A DNA stretch of 64,000 bases from Xestospongia muta (taxonomy: Eukaryota; Porifera; Demospongiae; Haplosclerida; Petrosiidae), in the NCBI GenBank assembly GCA_963693285.1, contig OY848929.1:5582501-5646500 (forward strand). The letters run 5' to 3'. Shown in pieces: positions 1-15,548 of the stretch (its first letter is position 1; each line of letters opens with the position of its first letter). The position numbers and the translations under genes were made by a program. The notes under the pieces are model-generated. The model was not told the origin of the DNA. It searched no databases and saw only the letters and a program-made list of their open reading frames with translations.

Positions 1-3000
1 ACAAACCCAAATCAGAGTCCTTTGTGTGGACATATGCACATCAGGGAGGGACATATTTTAAGGTACATATTTTGTAGAAGTGTTACATATATCTTGTAAT
101 ATTTGACAGGAAATTCAGACCAAATTAAAAGTGAGAGAAGATATTGCTTCATTTCTTATTAAACCAGTACAACGTATTACTAAATATCAACTATTATTGA
201 AAGATCTTGTCAAATCTTCACAAAAAGCTGGTCAAGATGTTCCTCGTTTGGAAGAGGCACTTCAATTAATGCAGGATGTTCCGAAACAAGCCAATGATGC
301 CATGGCTTTGAGTATGATTGTGGGTTACCATGGCAACATACATGCTAATGGACAAATTATTTTGCAAGTATGGTGTCCATTTTGAGAAATACATTTATTT
401 TAATGTATTTTATTACAGGATGAGTTTACTGTTTATGAGAAATCTCGTTGGGCAGGCGGGGCACGACGTCATGTATTCTTACTGGATCTACTCATGATTA
501 TTACCAAAGATAAGGACAACGATGGACTCTACGTATTTAAAGACTCTTTGAAAGTATATTACATTACATCGTGTTACATCATATTATGTCATGTTACATC
601 ATATGTCGTGTTACATCATATTACATCATATGTCGTGTTACATCGTGTTACATCATGTTACATCATATTACATCATATTAGGTTCATAACATGACATTGA
701 CAGAGAAAGAAGCAGATAATCCAAATCGTTTTGCTATTGGGACTGGTCAAATTGGAGATTGGGACAAATATTATATATTTGAGGCTGCTACAAGTGAGAA
801 GAAACAAGAGTGGGTTCGTACCATTAAAGATATTTTAAACCAGCAGTTTGAAATGTTAAAAGGTAAGTACACACACAGACATATTGAGATTTATTTTGAA
901 TATGTTTTCAGCTCTCAAACAACCAACTACAGCTCGTGTTAGAAGTTCTACTGTTGACACTCTCTCTTATTCACCAAAGTAAGTTATGATATTTTGTCAC
1001 ATATGTCACTTGTGCCACTAGTACTAGTCCTAAACCTATCTTACGTATCCAAACCAATGCATTACAAGATATGAGTGACTCTAGTTTAGATGAAGAAAGT
1101 GAAGAAGAGGATGAACCAATTACTCCTATAATTAGAAAACGATTAAGTGCAATAGGAATTGATGAATCAGATGTTAAAAAAACTCTTCCTTTTGTTGTAA
1201 GTTCACTTTAATAGTGTATAAATTAATTGACCACACCCCCTATAGAAAGCTAATTCTGAGCCGAGGTCATTAAAACTCTATATTGCTGGCGATGACTGCC
1301 CACCATCTGCTAAGGGGAAACGTATCTTTCATCTCAGGAAAGGACAAGTTAGTTTAATATATCATGTAATTTGTTAATTATCTATTATGTTAGATCTTTA
1401 ATGTTCTTGATTCTACTGGTGATTGGTGGCTTGCTCGTTTAATACGTGAGATCCCCCCAGGGGATGTTGCGCCAGGAGCTGAGGGGTGGGTCCCCTCTAC
1501 CTTTATGGATCCCTTTGTGGGACAGTTAACCAAAGAAGAGGAAGAATATCTTAAACCAAATGAAAAGAAATCTGGACAAGGTGGGTGGAGCTAGTTATTA
1601 ACTGATGTTATGTTATATTCTAGTTAATAAGTTTTCTACCTTACCTGCCAAGATAAGCAGTAACTCTTCCTCAGCTGGTTCATCATTGTAAGTGTATTAT
1701 ACAATATTAGATAATTATAGTGTTATTTTAATAGGACTACACAAAGGCATAGTTTATTTCCAAGTTTCACTAAATCTGAAGAGAAAAGAAAGAATTCCAA
1801 GAGTCATCTAAAACACAAACCAAATGTAACAATATTAAATTATTACACAATATAGATATATTATGTAACAATATTAATTGTTATATAATAATATATTTAT
1901 TCTGTAGGCTCTTCGATTTACTTTAGGTCTTTGCGATGAGACAGTTCTTTGTGGTCGAGGTGTCCAATTTAAATGTGAACTAGATGAAGAATACCCTAAC
2001 CAAAAAGTGGAGTGGTTCCATGATGGAGAGCCTATCAAATCAATTAGAGCTTTTATTAGTAATGGAAGGACTTGTGTTCTCAAAATTAAAGATGTTATTC
2101 CCGAGGATGAGGGTCTTTATATATGTATGGTGTCCTCTCAAGGATCTAACATCTCCACTTCAGCTAAACTAACTGTTCTAGGACCACCTAAGCCTCCCTC
2201 ACAACCTGATATTAAACAAATCACATCCACATCTGTTAGTCTCTCTTGGACTCCACCCACTTTTGATGGCCATTCCCCCATAACAATATATTTAGTTGAA
2301 TGCAAGGACACCTTAGGAAATAGGTAAGTTATGACCACACCCACAAACTCTATCCATTATGTCACTAGATGGAGTACTCTTATGAAACGAATCACTGAGC
2401 CATCAACTATTGTTGATGATCTAGTGTCAGGTGCAGAATATGTGTTCAGAGTTATTGCTGGTAATCATATTGGATCAAGTCAACCTAGTGAAGAGTCTAA
2501 TCCTGTCAGAATGATACGACATACAATGTTACAACCAGTGTTCTCACTAGAACCATTTCATAACCATTATACGTTAATGGACCAGATAGCAAAGTACACC
2601 TTCTATTGAGTATGTATCTAAATTATTTTTTTCCATTAATAGAGGTCGGTTTAGTACTATTTATGAATGTCTTCATGAAGCCACACAACAGAGCTATGTA
2701 GCAAAGCTCCTTCCCATAGCTGTTGGCCAAGACCACGCCCACCACGAATTAACTATGTTGACAAAAGTCTTTCATCCTAACGTAGTTCAAATGACATCAT
2801 CTTATCTCACAGATAAATATTACATCATTGTGATGCAATAGTAAGAGTATAGATGTAATGTACACATATAATTTATGTATCATGTAGTATACGAGGTGTA
2901 TCAGTATATGAGTATTTTACTCATACTAAAACATCTAATGAGAAAGCTGTTGCTCAATGTTGTCAACAGCTTACTAGTGGTCTACAATATCTCCATGGAC

Positions 3001-3866
3001 AGAATATAGCTCATCTTTCTGTTAAGGTAGGCAGCATTAATTTCTTAATAATAAACTAAGTTCTCTTATAGCCTCATCATGTAATGATTACTGAGAGTTT
3101 ATCTGGAGTTATGGAACTTAGATTAATTCATTTAGCAGCTGCTCAAGTTGTATCAAAGGATTTGTTTCTGTCTTCATCTGGTGATTATCTGGAGTATGAA
3201 GGTATGGTGCCCCTTCATTTAGTATATTTAATTTAATTTATTATGTAGGACCTGAAGTGTTGTTGAAAGAATCTGTTTCCATGGCTACTGATATGTGGGC
3301 TGTGGGTGTGTTAATGTTTGCATTGTGAGTATAATGTAATAGTTAATGTTATAAGCTCCACCCACTTTAGATTAAGTGGTTCACCTCCATTTGTGGTTGA
3401 CTCTCTTGACCTAACAAAAGAAAATATAAAACATGTGAGACTATCTTTTCCTTCAAGACAGTTTAAAGGTATCTCTAATGATGCTAAAGATATGATATCA
3501 CAACTACTTCAAAGACAGACCAGGTAACATAAGATAATGGATTATGGTAAATGGATGTATCACAATAGTAAATGGATATATGATAATACTAAATGGATGT
3601 ATCATAATAGTAAATGGATATATGATAATAATAAATGTATATATATGATAGTAGTAAATGGATGTATGATTTCTAGTTCTCGGCTGACTAGTACTCAATG
3701 TTTACAACATAATTGGTTACAAAAATTAATGAAGAATGACAAATCAACCGGTGCTACAATTGATATGTCACGTCTTAAAGAACACTTACGTCACAAATCT
3801 CCGGTTAGTGATATACCCTATAATATATTGTAATTATAAATATAATTATTTTAGAGTACTCGTTAA
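1..3866 (+). CDS. Trio/Kalirin-like RhoGEF, 3' part, with degenerate kinase domain (5' end outside window)
   Basis: This is the C-terminal half of a multidomain guanine-nucleotide exchange factor for Rho-family GTPases. The domains run in the order of the second GEF module of Trio/Kalirin. They are the end of a DH domain (motif IKPVQRITKYQLLLKD near 160-215), a PH domain (about 420-860, split by an intron), an acidic linker, SH3 (1250-1570, WWLARL and GWVPSTF motifs), Ig (1910-2190), FN3 (2190-2520) and a C-terminal protein-kinase fold (2640-3740). The reading frame enters at base 3 with a KPKSE motif that Trio also has before its GEF2 block. The kinase keeps the VAK lysine, but the HRD-equivalent reads HLSVK and the DFG-equivalent reads LIHLA, so it is probably a pseudokinase. 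The last exon adds only four codons before the TAA at 3864. Exon joins are inferred from GT-AG sites and frame. It converges on NSF with 177 bp between stop codons. Confidence 0.87.
554..681 (+). repeat. Intron built of TTACATCATA-type repeats
   Basis: The PH-domain intron of the RhoGEF is almost entirely a degenerate tandem array of TTACATCATA/TTACATCGTG/TTATGTCATG units. The donor is GTATAT after the Leu-Lys codons. The acceptor is the TTAG created at the end of the last repeat unit. Removing it joins ...DSLK to VHNMTLTEKE in frame. Confidence 0.75.
3528..3676 (+). repeat. Intronic tandem repeat, about 21/42-bp period
   Basis: An intron in the kinase part of the RhoGEF holds repeated TAAATGGATGTATCATAATAG and TAAATGGATATATGATAATA units that alternate. 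Open frames across it are accidental, because the flanking exons join cleanly through it at AG|TTCTCGGCTG. Confidence 0.65.
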
Positions 3867-4043
3867 TTATCCCTCCTCTTGGTCATGAGCTCCTGTTATT
3901 ATTATATCATTATTACAATCTTTATAGTTAATTATGAACTGACCAATCAAATGTCATATTTTTACAGCATATAAACTTAATTATTGAAATAACTACTTTA
4001 TTGTGAATCAAATCTAATTATTTTTTATTAAAAGTTAAAACAG

Positions 4044-7605
<3,562 letters not shown>

Positions 7606-7840
7606 CACATTAACTTTGTGCTAGTAGAAGAAACTACCGTTTATTTAACAATAAAAAGGTGTGGCTTTTACTACTATGATTATTGGATTATTGAGCACGT
7701 TAGTCTCGTGAAGGCCATTCCCCTCAGAAACATGTGACGCTTAAAGAGTGATGAGGCAGACTATAATAGCGTGATTTTCCTCCACTCGATCAAATCCACG
7801 ACTTTGATCGTATGAGTAGACTTAAATCACCACTGAAGTC

Positions 7841-8503
7841 ATGGAGAGATCACAGTCGTTTTCAGGTTATGACGCAATTAAAGACTCCTTGAACCAATTA
7901 AATTCTTCCGGCTCTAGTCTTGATGATTTGGATGCCGAATCAGATGAGAAGGTAGTAACTCAGTTGAGGGATATCATCAATAATGTCTCATCTAAGAAAC
8001 CAGCTAGACGTCACAGTACAGGAGGACTATCTCAACGTCGTTCAGAGAGAAAGAAACAGTCTGTGCAACCACCTCTTCGCTCTGTCCTGTCTCCTCTAGA
8101 AGAGGACAAAAAAATTTCAGACCACTCAACAGTACAGATGTATGAAGCTCCACCCATTGAGGAAATTGTGGATGACGATGTCTTTGAAGATTCTCTTATT
8201 AAAATGGACGAAGGTTTAAAGGATCTGCAAAATAATGAAGTGTTCTGTTCTTCAGATCAGTTATTGGACAAAGATGACCTTGAGGAAGTTGGTACTCTTG
8301 TAAAGCCCGAGTCTGAAACACATACTAACATACTCTCTTATCGTGTAATGCCTGAACATGGAGCAGTTTGTAATATCGCACAAACTGAATTGGTTGTTAG
8401 TAAAGATTTAAAACTTCCGTCAGCTACTTTAAGTGTTTTAGTTATACCTACAATACAATATAGTGTATTTAATCATTCTCTTAATAGTGATCTCTCAATG
8501 TAA
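7841..8503 (+). CDS. Unrecognised 220-aa acidic, probably disordered protein
   Basis: This is an open frame of 220 codons in a single exon, starting at a clear ATG and ending TAA. I do not recognise the family. The N-terminal half is Ser/Asp-rich (SGSSLDDLDAESDE). It is followed by a basic patch with an RRHSTGG sequence that fits a PKA/AGC-type phosphorylation site, then RRSERKK. The middle is strongly acidic (EEIVDDDVFEDS). The C-terminus is more hydrophobic but shows no signal peptide or clear membrane span. Low complexity suggests a disordered regulator or scaffold, which is inference. It lies between the divergent NSF start and the MAP3K start 204 bp downstream. Codon use is like its neighbours. 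The frame is long for this AT-rich sequence, which supports a real gene. Confidence 0.68.
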   Translation: MERSQSFSGYDAIKDSLNQLNSSGSSLDDLDAESDEKVVTQLRDIINNVSSKKPARRHSTGGLSQRRSERKKQSVQPPLRSVLSPLEEDKKISDHSTVQMYEAPPIEEIVDDDVFEDSLIKMDEGLKDLQNNEVFCSSDQLLDKDDLEEVGTLVKPESETHTNILSYRVMPEHGAVCNIAQTELVVSKDLKLPSATLSVLVIPTIQYSVFNHSLNSDLSM

Positions 8504-8645
8504 TGTGTATGTTTGTCTTTTAATTTTTTAACTTTAATTAATTAATCAATCCTCCTGTTACATGAAATATACGGAATAAACTTGACTAGCCATTAGTATT
8601 TTCATATAAATTTCAATAGGTTTCCGTATATTTGCGTAAACTTAA

Positions 8646-8682
8646 CCACGTGTAAAAACGTGTTCACTTTTAACGCGCATGC
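8646..8682. promoter_or_regulatory. Likely MAP3K promoter elements: CACGTG E-box and NRF1-like GCGCATGC
   Basis: In the 204-bp gap before the MAP3K start there is CCACGTG at about 8646, a second ACGTG at 8658, and the palindrome GCGCATGC at 8675-8682. The last is the core of the NRF1 site found in many animal housekeeping promoters. Its position 26 bp before the ATG fits a promoter role. No binding data are available. Confidence 0.4.
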
Positions 8683-8707
8683 TCTATTAAGCCACACCCA
8701 TAGAAGG

Positions 8708-11315
<2,608 letters not shown>

Positions 11316-11405
11316 ATAGAAATTAACATTTTGTTATAAAAATGTCACACAGTCTGTTCTGTCATAGGTTTGCCTAGTAAAAATAATTTAAAATCAAAAA
11401 TAGTT

Positions 11406-13859
11406 TTATAATATCATACCTAATAGTTGTATTAATTTGTCAAAAAAGGTCTCATCTGGTTCAATAACAGGCCAGTATGTTACTAACTCTCTTAATTCTG
11501 AAGGAATTCCACTCTCTTTCAAGACAATTGGAATTATACAACGTGTTCTAGTTGTCTGTAATCGATGTAGTGTGCGATGTAATTCAGCCATACAGTGTTG
11601 ACTGGTTTTAAAATTTTCTGTAAAAACAAGTACAACTTTTCTACTTTTGTCAACAGCTTCATTGATGTTATCTAAAATAGTTCTGCCACCAATGAAATCG
11701 TTGTGATGCCAACAAACGCAATAGTTGTGTTGTTCTAAACTCTCCTTAATGTATTTGTAAGCAAATTCTTCAGCTTCATTATGAAAACTGACAAACACAT
11801 CCCATTGAAATCCTTCATCTAAAAGAAAATCACAATAACAAGAATAATGTAGAATGACTTTACTTACAAGATGGTTCTTCAGTCTTTGAATAAATCACTC
11901 TTCTACAACAATGACCTACAATGGCTATTGATGCAAAGATTACTGCTGTAATGATAACTCCAGCAGTTACTAATGAGGCAATTAAAACAGTTTTGGACTC
12001 AGTATCTACAATAACAGAATTAATACAAATAACAACTTTACATTCTACCTTGTAAAAACACTTTTACATTTTTCTGTATGTCTGGAACAGAACATTGATA
12101 TCGACCAGCCACCGCTACCAAATCCACGGTACTAATCCAAGAACAATTACTCTCAATGTACGTATTAGTTGAGTTGAGAGGCTGACAGGCTGTGTTGTCA
12201 TCAGATAACTTACACCAGATTGGTTCTGTTAAAGGATCAATATTACTAACTGTACATGACAACAATACAGAAGACCCTTTAATAGCTCTGACATCATTAG
12301 ATGGAGAGAGTGACAAAAGAGCACTGTCAGCATTAAATTTGTAACATGCTACATAAAAATCAAAGATACAAACACACATATAAGAGTAGTAATACCTTGT
12401 AAGTCAATAGTTACTTGATATTGGTCTATACTATGACTGCAGTGATATGTGCCAGTTCTGTCAACAGATAAACTATATATAGTTAGTGTTGAATTCCAGA
12501 AACAAGAATTATCATTGTAATCAAATTGTATCTTATAATTTGAACTGGAATCTCCAAATCGAATTCTATTTGTTGTATTGGGTTTGTTAAGTGGAGAAAA
12601 AAACCACGAAGGAGGTTGGTCTTGTACAACATTGTGAAAGATACATTGTATTATAACTTCAGTTGACTTTGGGTAATTAGTTCTACCATCTAATGTTTTA
12701 ATAGATCCAAATTTATTACGGACACTAGCATCATCACATACTATAATAATAATATATTAAAAGACAAGGTCAATAATAGATAAATAACTTACTTGAGGCA
12801 AATAATCTGAATGGACCCGTGGTATCAGCATAACAGAATTCTCCCAATGTATTATTACCACAACAAATATAAAATCCATTCATTGATTCATGCCATACTT
12901 GAATATACCATTTTTTACGAGATGTATTCGGTCGATATCGTAATGATTGTGGTAATGGTAGCACTGTTCTTTGATCAATATCATTATAACGTGTCCATGT
13001 AATAAATGGAGTAGGTTTGCCATTAAGAGGACATGTGACTTCTATTAGTTGACCATTAATTGGATTGGGACTATTTTCAAGAGGTACTTGATGAGGTGGA
13101 TCTAAAAAAGTCAATAATAATACCATTGAAGTTAGAGATAACAATCAAAAGATATATTTATTGGGCACTTTGAACTTCTATGGTCTCAAGCCATAAACAT
13201 GTCACTATCCCAACCTTTATTGGTCATGGTTGGACAACAACCTACATTTAAATTTGGTAAAAGAATGCATTCTGATTTTTTCATAAAGGATGTTGACAGA
13301 CTTACATGAGATATCAAGTTGATATGTTCCCTGCAATACATTATTTGAAAAACAATGTATATTAAGGCCATCATCAGCTACTTGTAAATTCCACTGGAGA
13401 AAGAAAGATGTTCTATTTATAGACTTCTGAATGTGGTATGAAAATTGTCCTGTAGATTCTTCAAGATTACCACAGGGAATAGTCAGTATGCGCCCCACCA
13501 CTCCAGTACATGTTATGACTGAATCAGTTGACACAAATGTACCACAACCTGCATAGAAAAAAATATATAACTCCTCCCTTTGATTTTCTGGGAAAGTTTT
13601 AAACTGCATGTTTAAAGTATATAATATAAAAACAAATAGTCTTCTTCAATATTAATGCACTTTTAATTTCAACATACAATCCCTCAATATATAGACTGTA
13701 CAGTATTAACATTCCATTTTACTGCTTGTACATTAAAAGTACATTAAAAGTACAACTACAATTACTTTATTAAGACTTACCAGTACTTATTGCTTCTACA
13801 GATAATTGTCTGCTAACTAAACTCAATACAGTCATAATAAACATAGAACAACTTGACAT
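11406..13859 (-). CDS. IgTIR receptor: signal peptide, four Ig-like domains, TM, cytoplasmic TIR
   Basis: This is a single-pass membrane receptor that would pass extracellular recognition to TIR-adaptor signalling of the IL-1R/Toll type. The first exon (ATG at 13857-13859) encodes a hydrophobic signal peptide (SCSMFIMTVLSLVS). Four Ig-like exons follow, each with spaced cysteines and some with a YxC motif. They lie at about 13310-13550, 12795-13100, 12395-12740 and 12050-12350. A transmembrane segment is at 11875-12005 (LIASLVTAGVIITAVIFASIAI). The last exon (11406-11820) is a TIR domain with FVSFHNEAEEFAYKYI (box 1), DFIGGRTILDNI (BB loop) and a C-terminal box-3-like FFDKLIQLL. The same layout was reported for Ig-TIR receptors of Amphimedon. 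The ligand is unknown. The start lies only 114 bp from the PNPO start on the other strand. Confidence 0.9.
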
Positions 13860-13973
13860 TATCAATATTGTTGTTAACGGACAGATATGGACTCGTCGTA
13901 ATGACTGCTGGAACTGCATGTGCTTGCTAGTCTATAGATAGGTGGAGTTGTTATTGGAGGTGTGTCTAGCAGT

Positions 13974-14702
13974 ATGACCAGTAGGATCATCACGACAGTT
14001 CTGTTAAAAAAAAGACTATTTCATATTAGTGCATTCATGGCTGCTACTAAAAAGGATCTCTATGGTCTTAGAACTCCTTATGTTCAAGAAAAGCCCTTTA
14101 CTGAAAATGAACTGGTCTCTTTGACAAATCCAATGTTGCAATTTCATGAATGGTTTGAAACTGCTCTTGTTTGCCATGAAATAAAAGAACCTAATGCATT
14201 CTGTTTGGCAACAAGTTCTTTATCTGGTCAACCATCTTGTCGTATGCTACTCATGAAACATTACAGTGACGAAGGGTTTAAGTTTTTCACAAATTATGAA
14301 AGTCGTAAAGCATGTGATTTGCACAAGAATCCAAAAGCAGCTATGTTGTTTTTTTGGGCACCGCTTCATCGTCAGATACGAATAGAAGGCATTGTCTCCA
14401 AACTAAGTGATGAGGAGTCAACAAGTTATTTTAACTCTCGTCCAGTTTCAAGTCAAATTAGTGCCATTGTGAGTCCTCAAAGTCGAGAAGTTAATAGTCG
14501 TCATGAACTGGAAACAAGCCACAAAAAGATGGAAGAACAATCTCTTGTTAGTACATTAATAAAACCAGGTCATTGGGGTGGCTATATACTAGTACCAAGT
14601 CTTTATGAGTTTTGGCAAGGACAAAGTAACAGACTACATGATAGACTTGTTTTTACTCAAACAATTGATAATCAATGGACATTAAAAAGATTAGGACCTT
14701 AA
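13974..14702 (+). CDS. PNPO: Pyridoxamine 5'-phosphate oxidase
   Basis: This FMN enzyme oxidises pyridoxine or pyridoxamine 5'-phosphate to pyridoxal 5'-phosphate, the last step of vitamin B6 salvage. One exon of 242 codons has all family landmarks: NAFCLATSS, the FMN/PLP-binding RMLLMK, FFTNYESRK, RQIRIEGIVSKL, SRPVSSQISA, SWGGY-like HWGGYILVP, and the C-terminal active-site block EFWQGQSNRLHDRLVF. It ends WTLKRLGP, like other PNPOs. An upstream GTG extends the open frame, but the first ATG at 13974 is the likely start. The next in-frame ATG (MAATKKD) gives a shorter form. The N-terminal basic stretch between them (LLKKRLFHISAF) could be a mitochondrial presequence, which is inference. Confidence 0.94.
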   Translation: MTSRIITTVLLKKRLFHISAFMAATKKDLYGLRTPYVQEKPFTENELVSLTNPMLQFHEWFETALVCHEIKEPNAFCLATSSLSGQPSCRMLLMKHYSDEGFKFFTNYESRKACDLHKNPKAAMLFFWAPLHRQIRIEGIVSKLSDEESTSYFNSRPVSSQISAIVSPQSREVNSRHELETSHKKMEEQSLVSTLIKPGHWGGYILVPSLYEFWQGQSNRLHDRLVFTQTIDNQWTLKRLGP

Positions 14703-14779
14703 GAATAAATGTACATTAATTAACTTATTAATTATTCCTTAAAAATGCAATTATCCTCCTATACTAACCACAGTGACAC

Positions 14780-15490
14780 ATGGCTACTAATATGAGCAGT
14801 GATAACCAGCAAGAAGACAGTGGTAATGACATCCATGATCATCAACATGATAATGAGACTTGCCAACATGATCCACCTCCTTTAACTGAAGACTCTTTAA
14901 TATCTAAAACTGATCCATTTCTTCAGTTCAAAGCATGGGAAGATGAAGTGAAGAGGAGTGAATTTACATTCCTATCGACAGCTACTAAAGATGGCATACC
15001 ATCATGTCGTTTTGTTGGGCTTAGTTTTGATATGAAACAAGGCTTCAAGTTTTATACCAATGAACATAGTATTAAAGCTCGTGAATTCACTGAAAATCCA
15101 CATGCATGTGCTATATTATACTGGCCTAATGAACAACGACAAGTTATTGTAAAAGGCAATGTCGAGAAGTTATCAAAAGAGGAAGGAATTGCAATGTATG
15201 AATGTATCGTAAATTCTGCTACATATAGTAGGGAATGTCAGATTACTCTTCATGTAGGAAACCAAGATGAGCCACTTTCTGGTTATGAAGAACTACAAGC
15301 TAGGAGGAAAGAAATAGTTGAGAAATACAAAGATGTTGAACGTCTTCCAGTTCCTCCTGCTTGGCATTGCTATGCTCTTGTTCCTACGTCCTTTCAGTTT
15401 TATCAAGGACATAATTCCTGGCTGGCTGACCGTTTAGTCTATACTAAACAGTCTGATGACACCTGGACACTTCAACGTCTTACTCCTTAA
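14780..15490 (+). CDS. PNPO-like paralogue with altered substrate-site residues
   Basis: A second single-exon PNPO-fold protein of 236 codons starts 77 bp after PNPO, so the pair looks like a tandem duplicate. It keeps the flavin-fold signatures (FTFLSTATKDGIPSCRFVGL, FKFYTNEHSIKAREF, RQVIVKGNVEKL, FQFYQGHNSWLADRLVY, WTLQRLTP). However, SRPVSSQI is replaced by an unrelated stretch (NSATYSRECQI), and RLHDR is replaced by WLADR, which removes the Arg and His that contact the pyridoxal phosphate in PNPO. The N-terminus carries an extra His/Asp-rich tail (HDHQHDNETCQHD). It may therefore bind flavin or a B6 vitamer without normal oxidase activity. Family membership is clear and the function is open. 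Confidence 0.88.
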   Translation: MATNMSSDNQQEDSGNDIHDHQHDNETCQHDPPPLTEDSLISKTDPFLQFKAWEDEVKRSEFTFLSTATKDGIPSCRFVGLSFDMKQGFKFYTNEHSIKAREFTENPHACAILYWPNEQRQVIVKGNVEKLSKEEGIAMYECIVNSATYSRECQITLHVGNQDEPLSGYEELQARRKEIVEKYKDVERLPVPPAWHCYALVPTSFQFYQGHNSWLADRLVYTKQSDDTWTLQRLTP

Positions 15491-15548
15491 AGACTCACAA
15501 ACAATGTAACTCAATTTATCTCATTTAAATTATTTAGCTTATATAAAA

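Noticed and set aside
13974..15490. PNPO and PNPO-like genes as a bacterial operon or transfer
   Set aside because: Codon use and AT content match the neighbours. The sequence resembles animal PNPO, and the gap is ordinary for this window.
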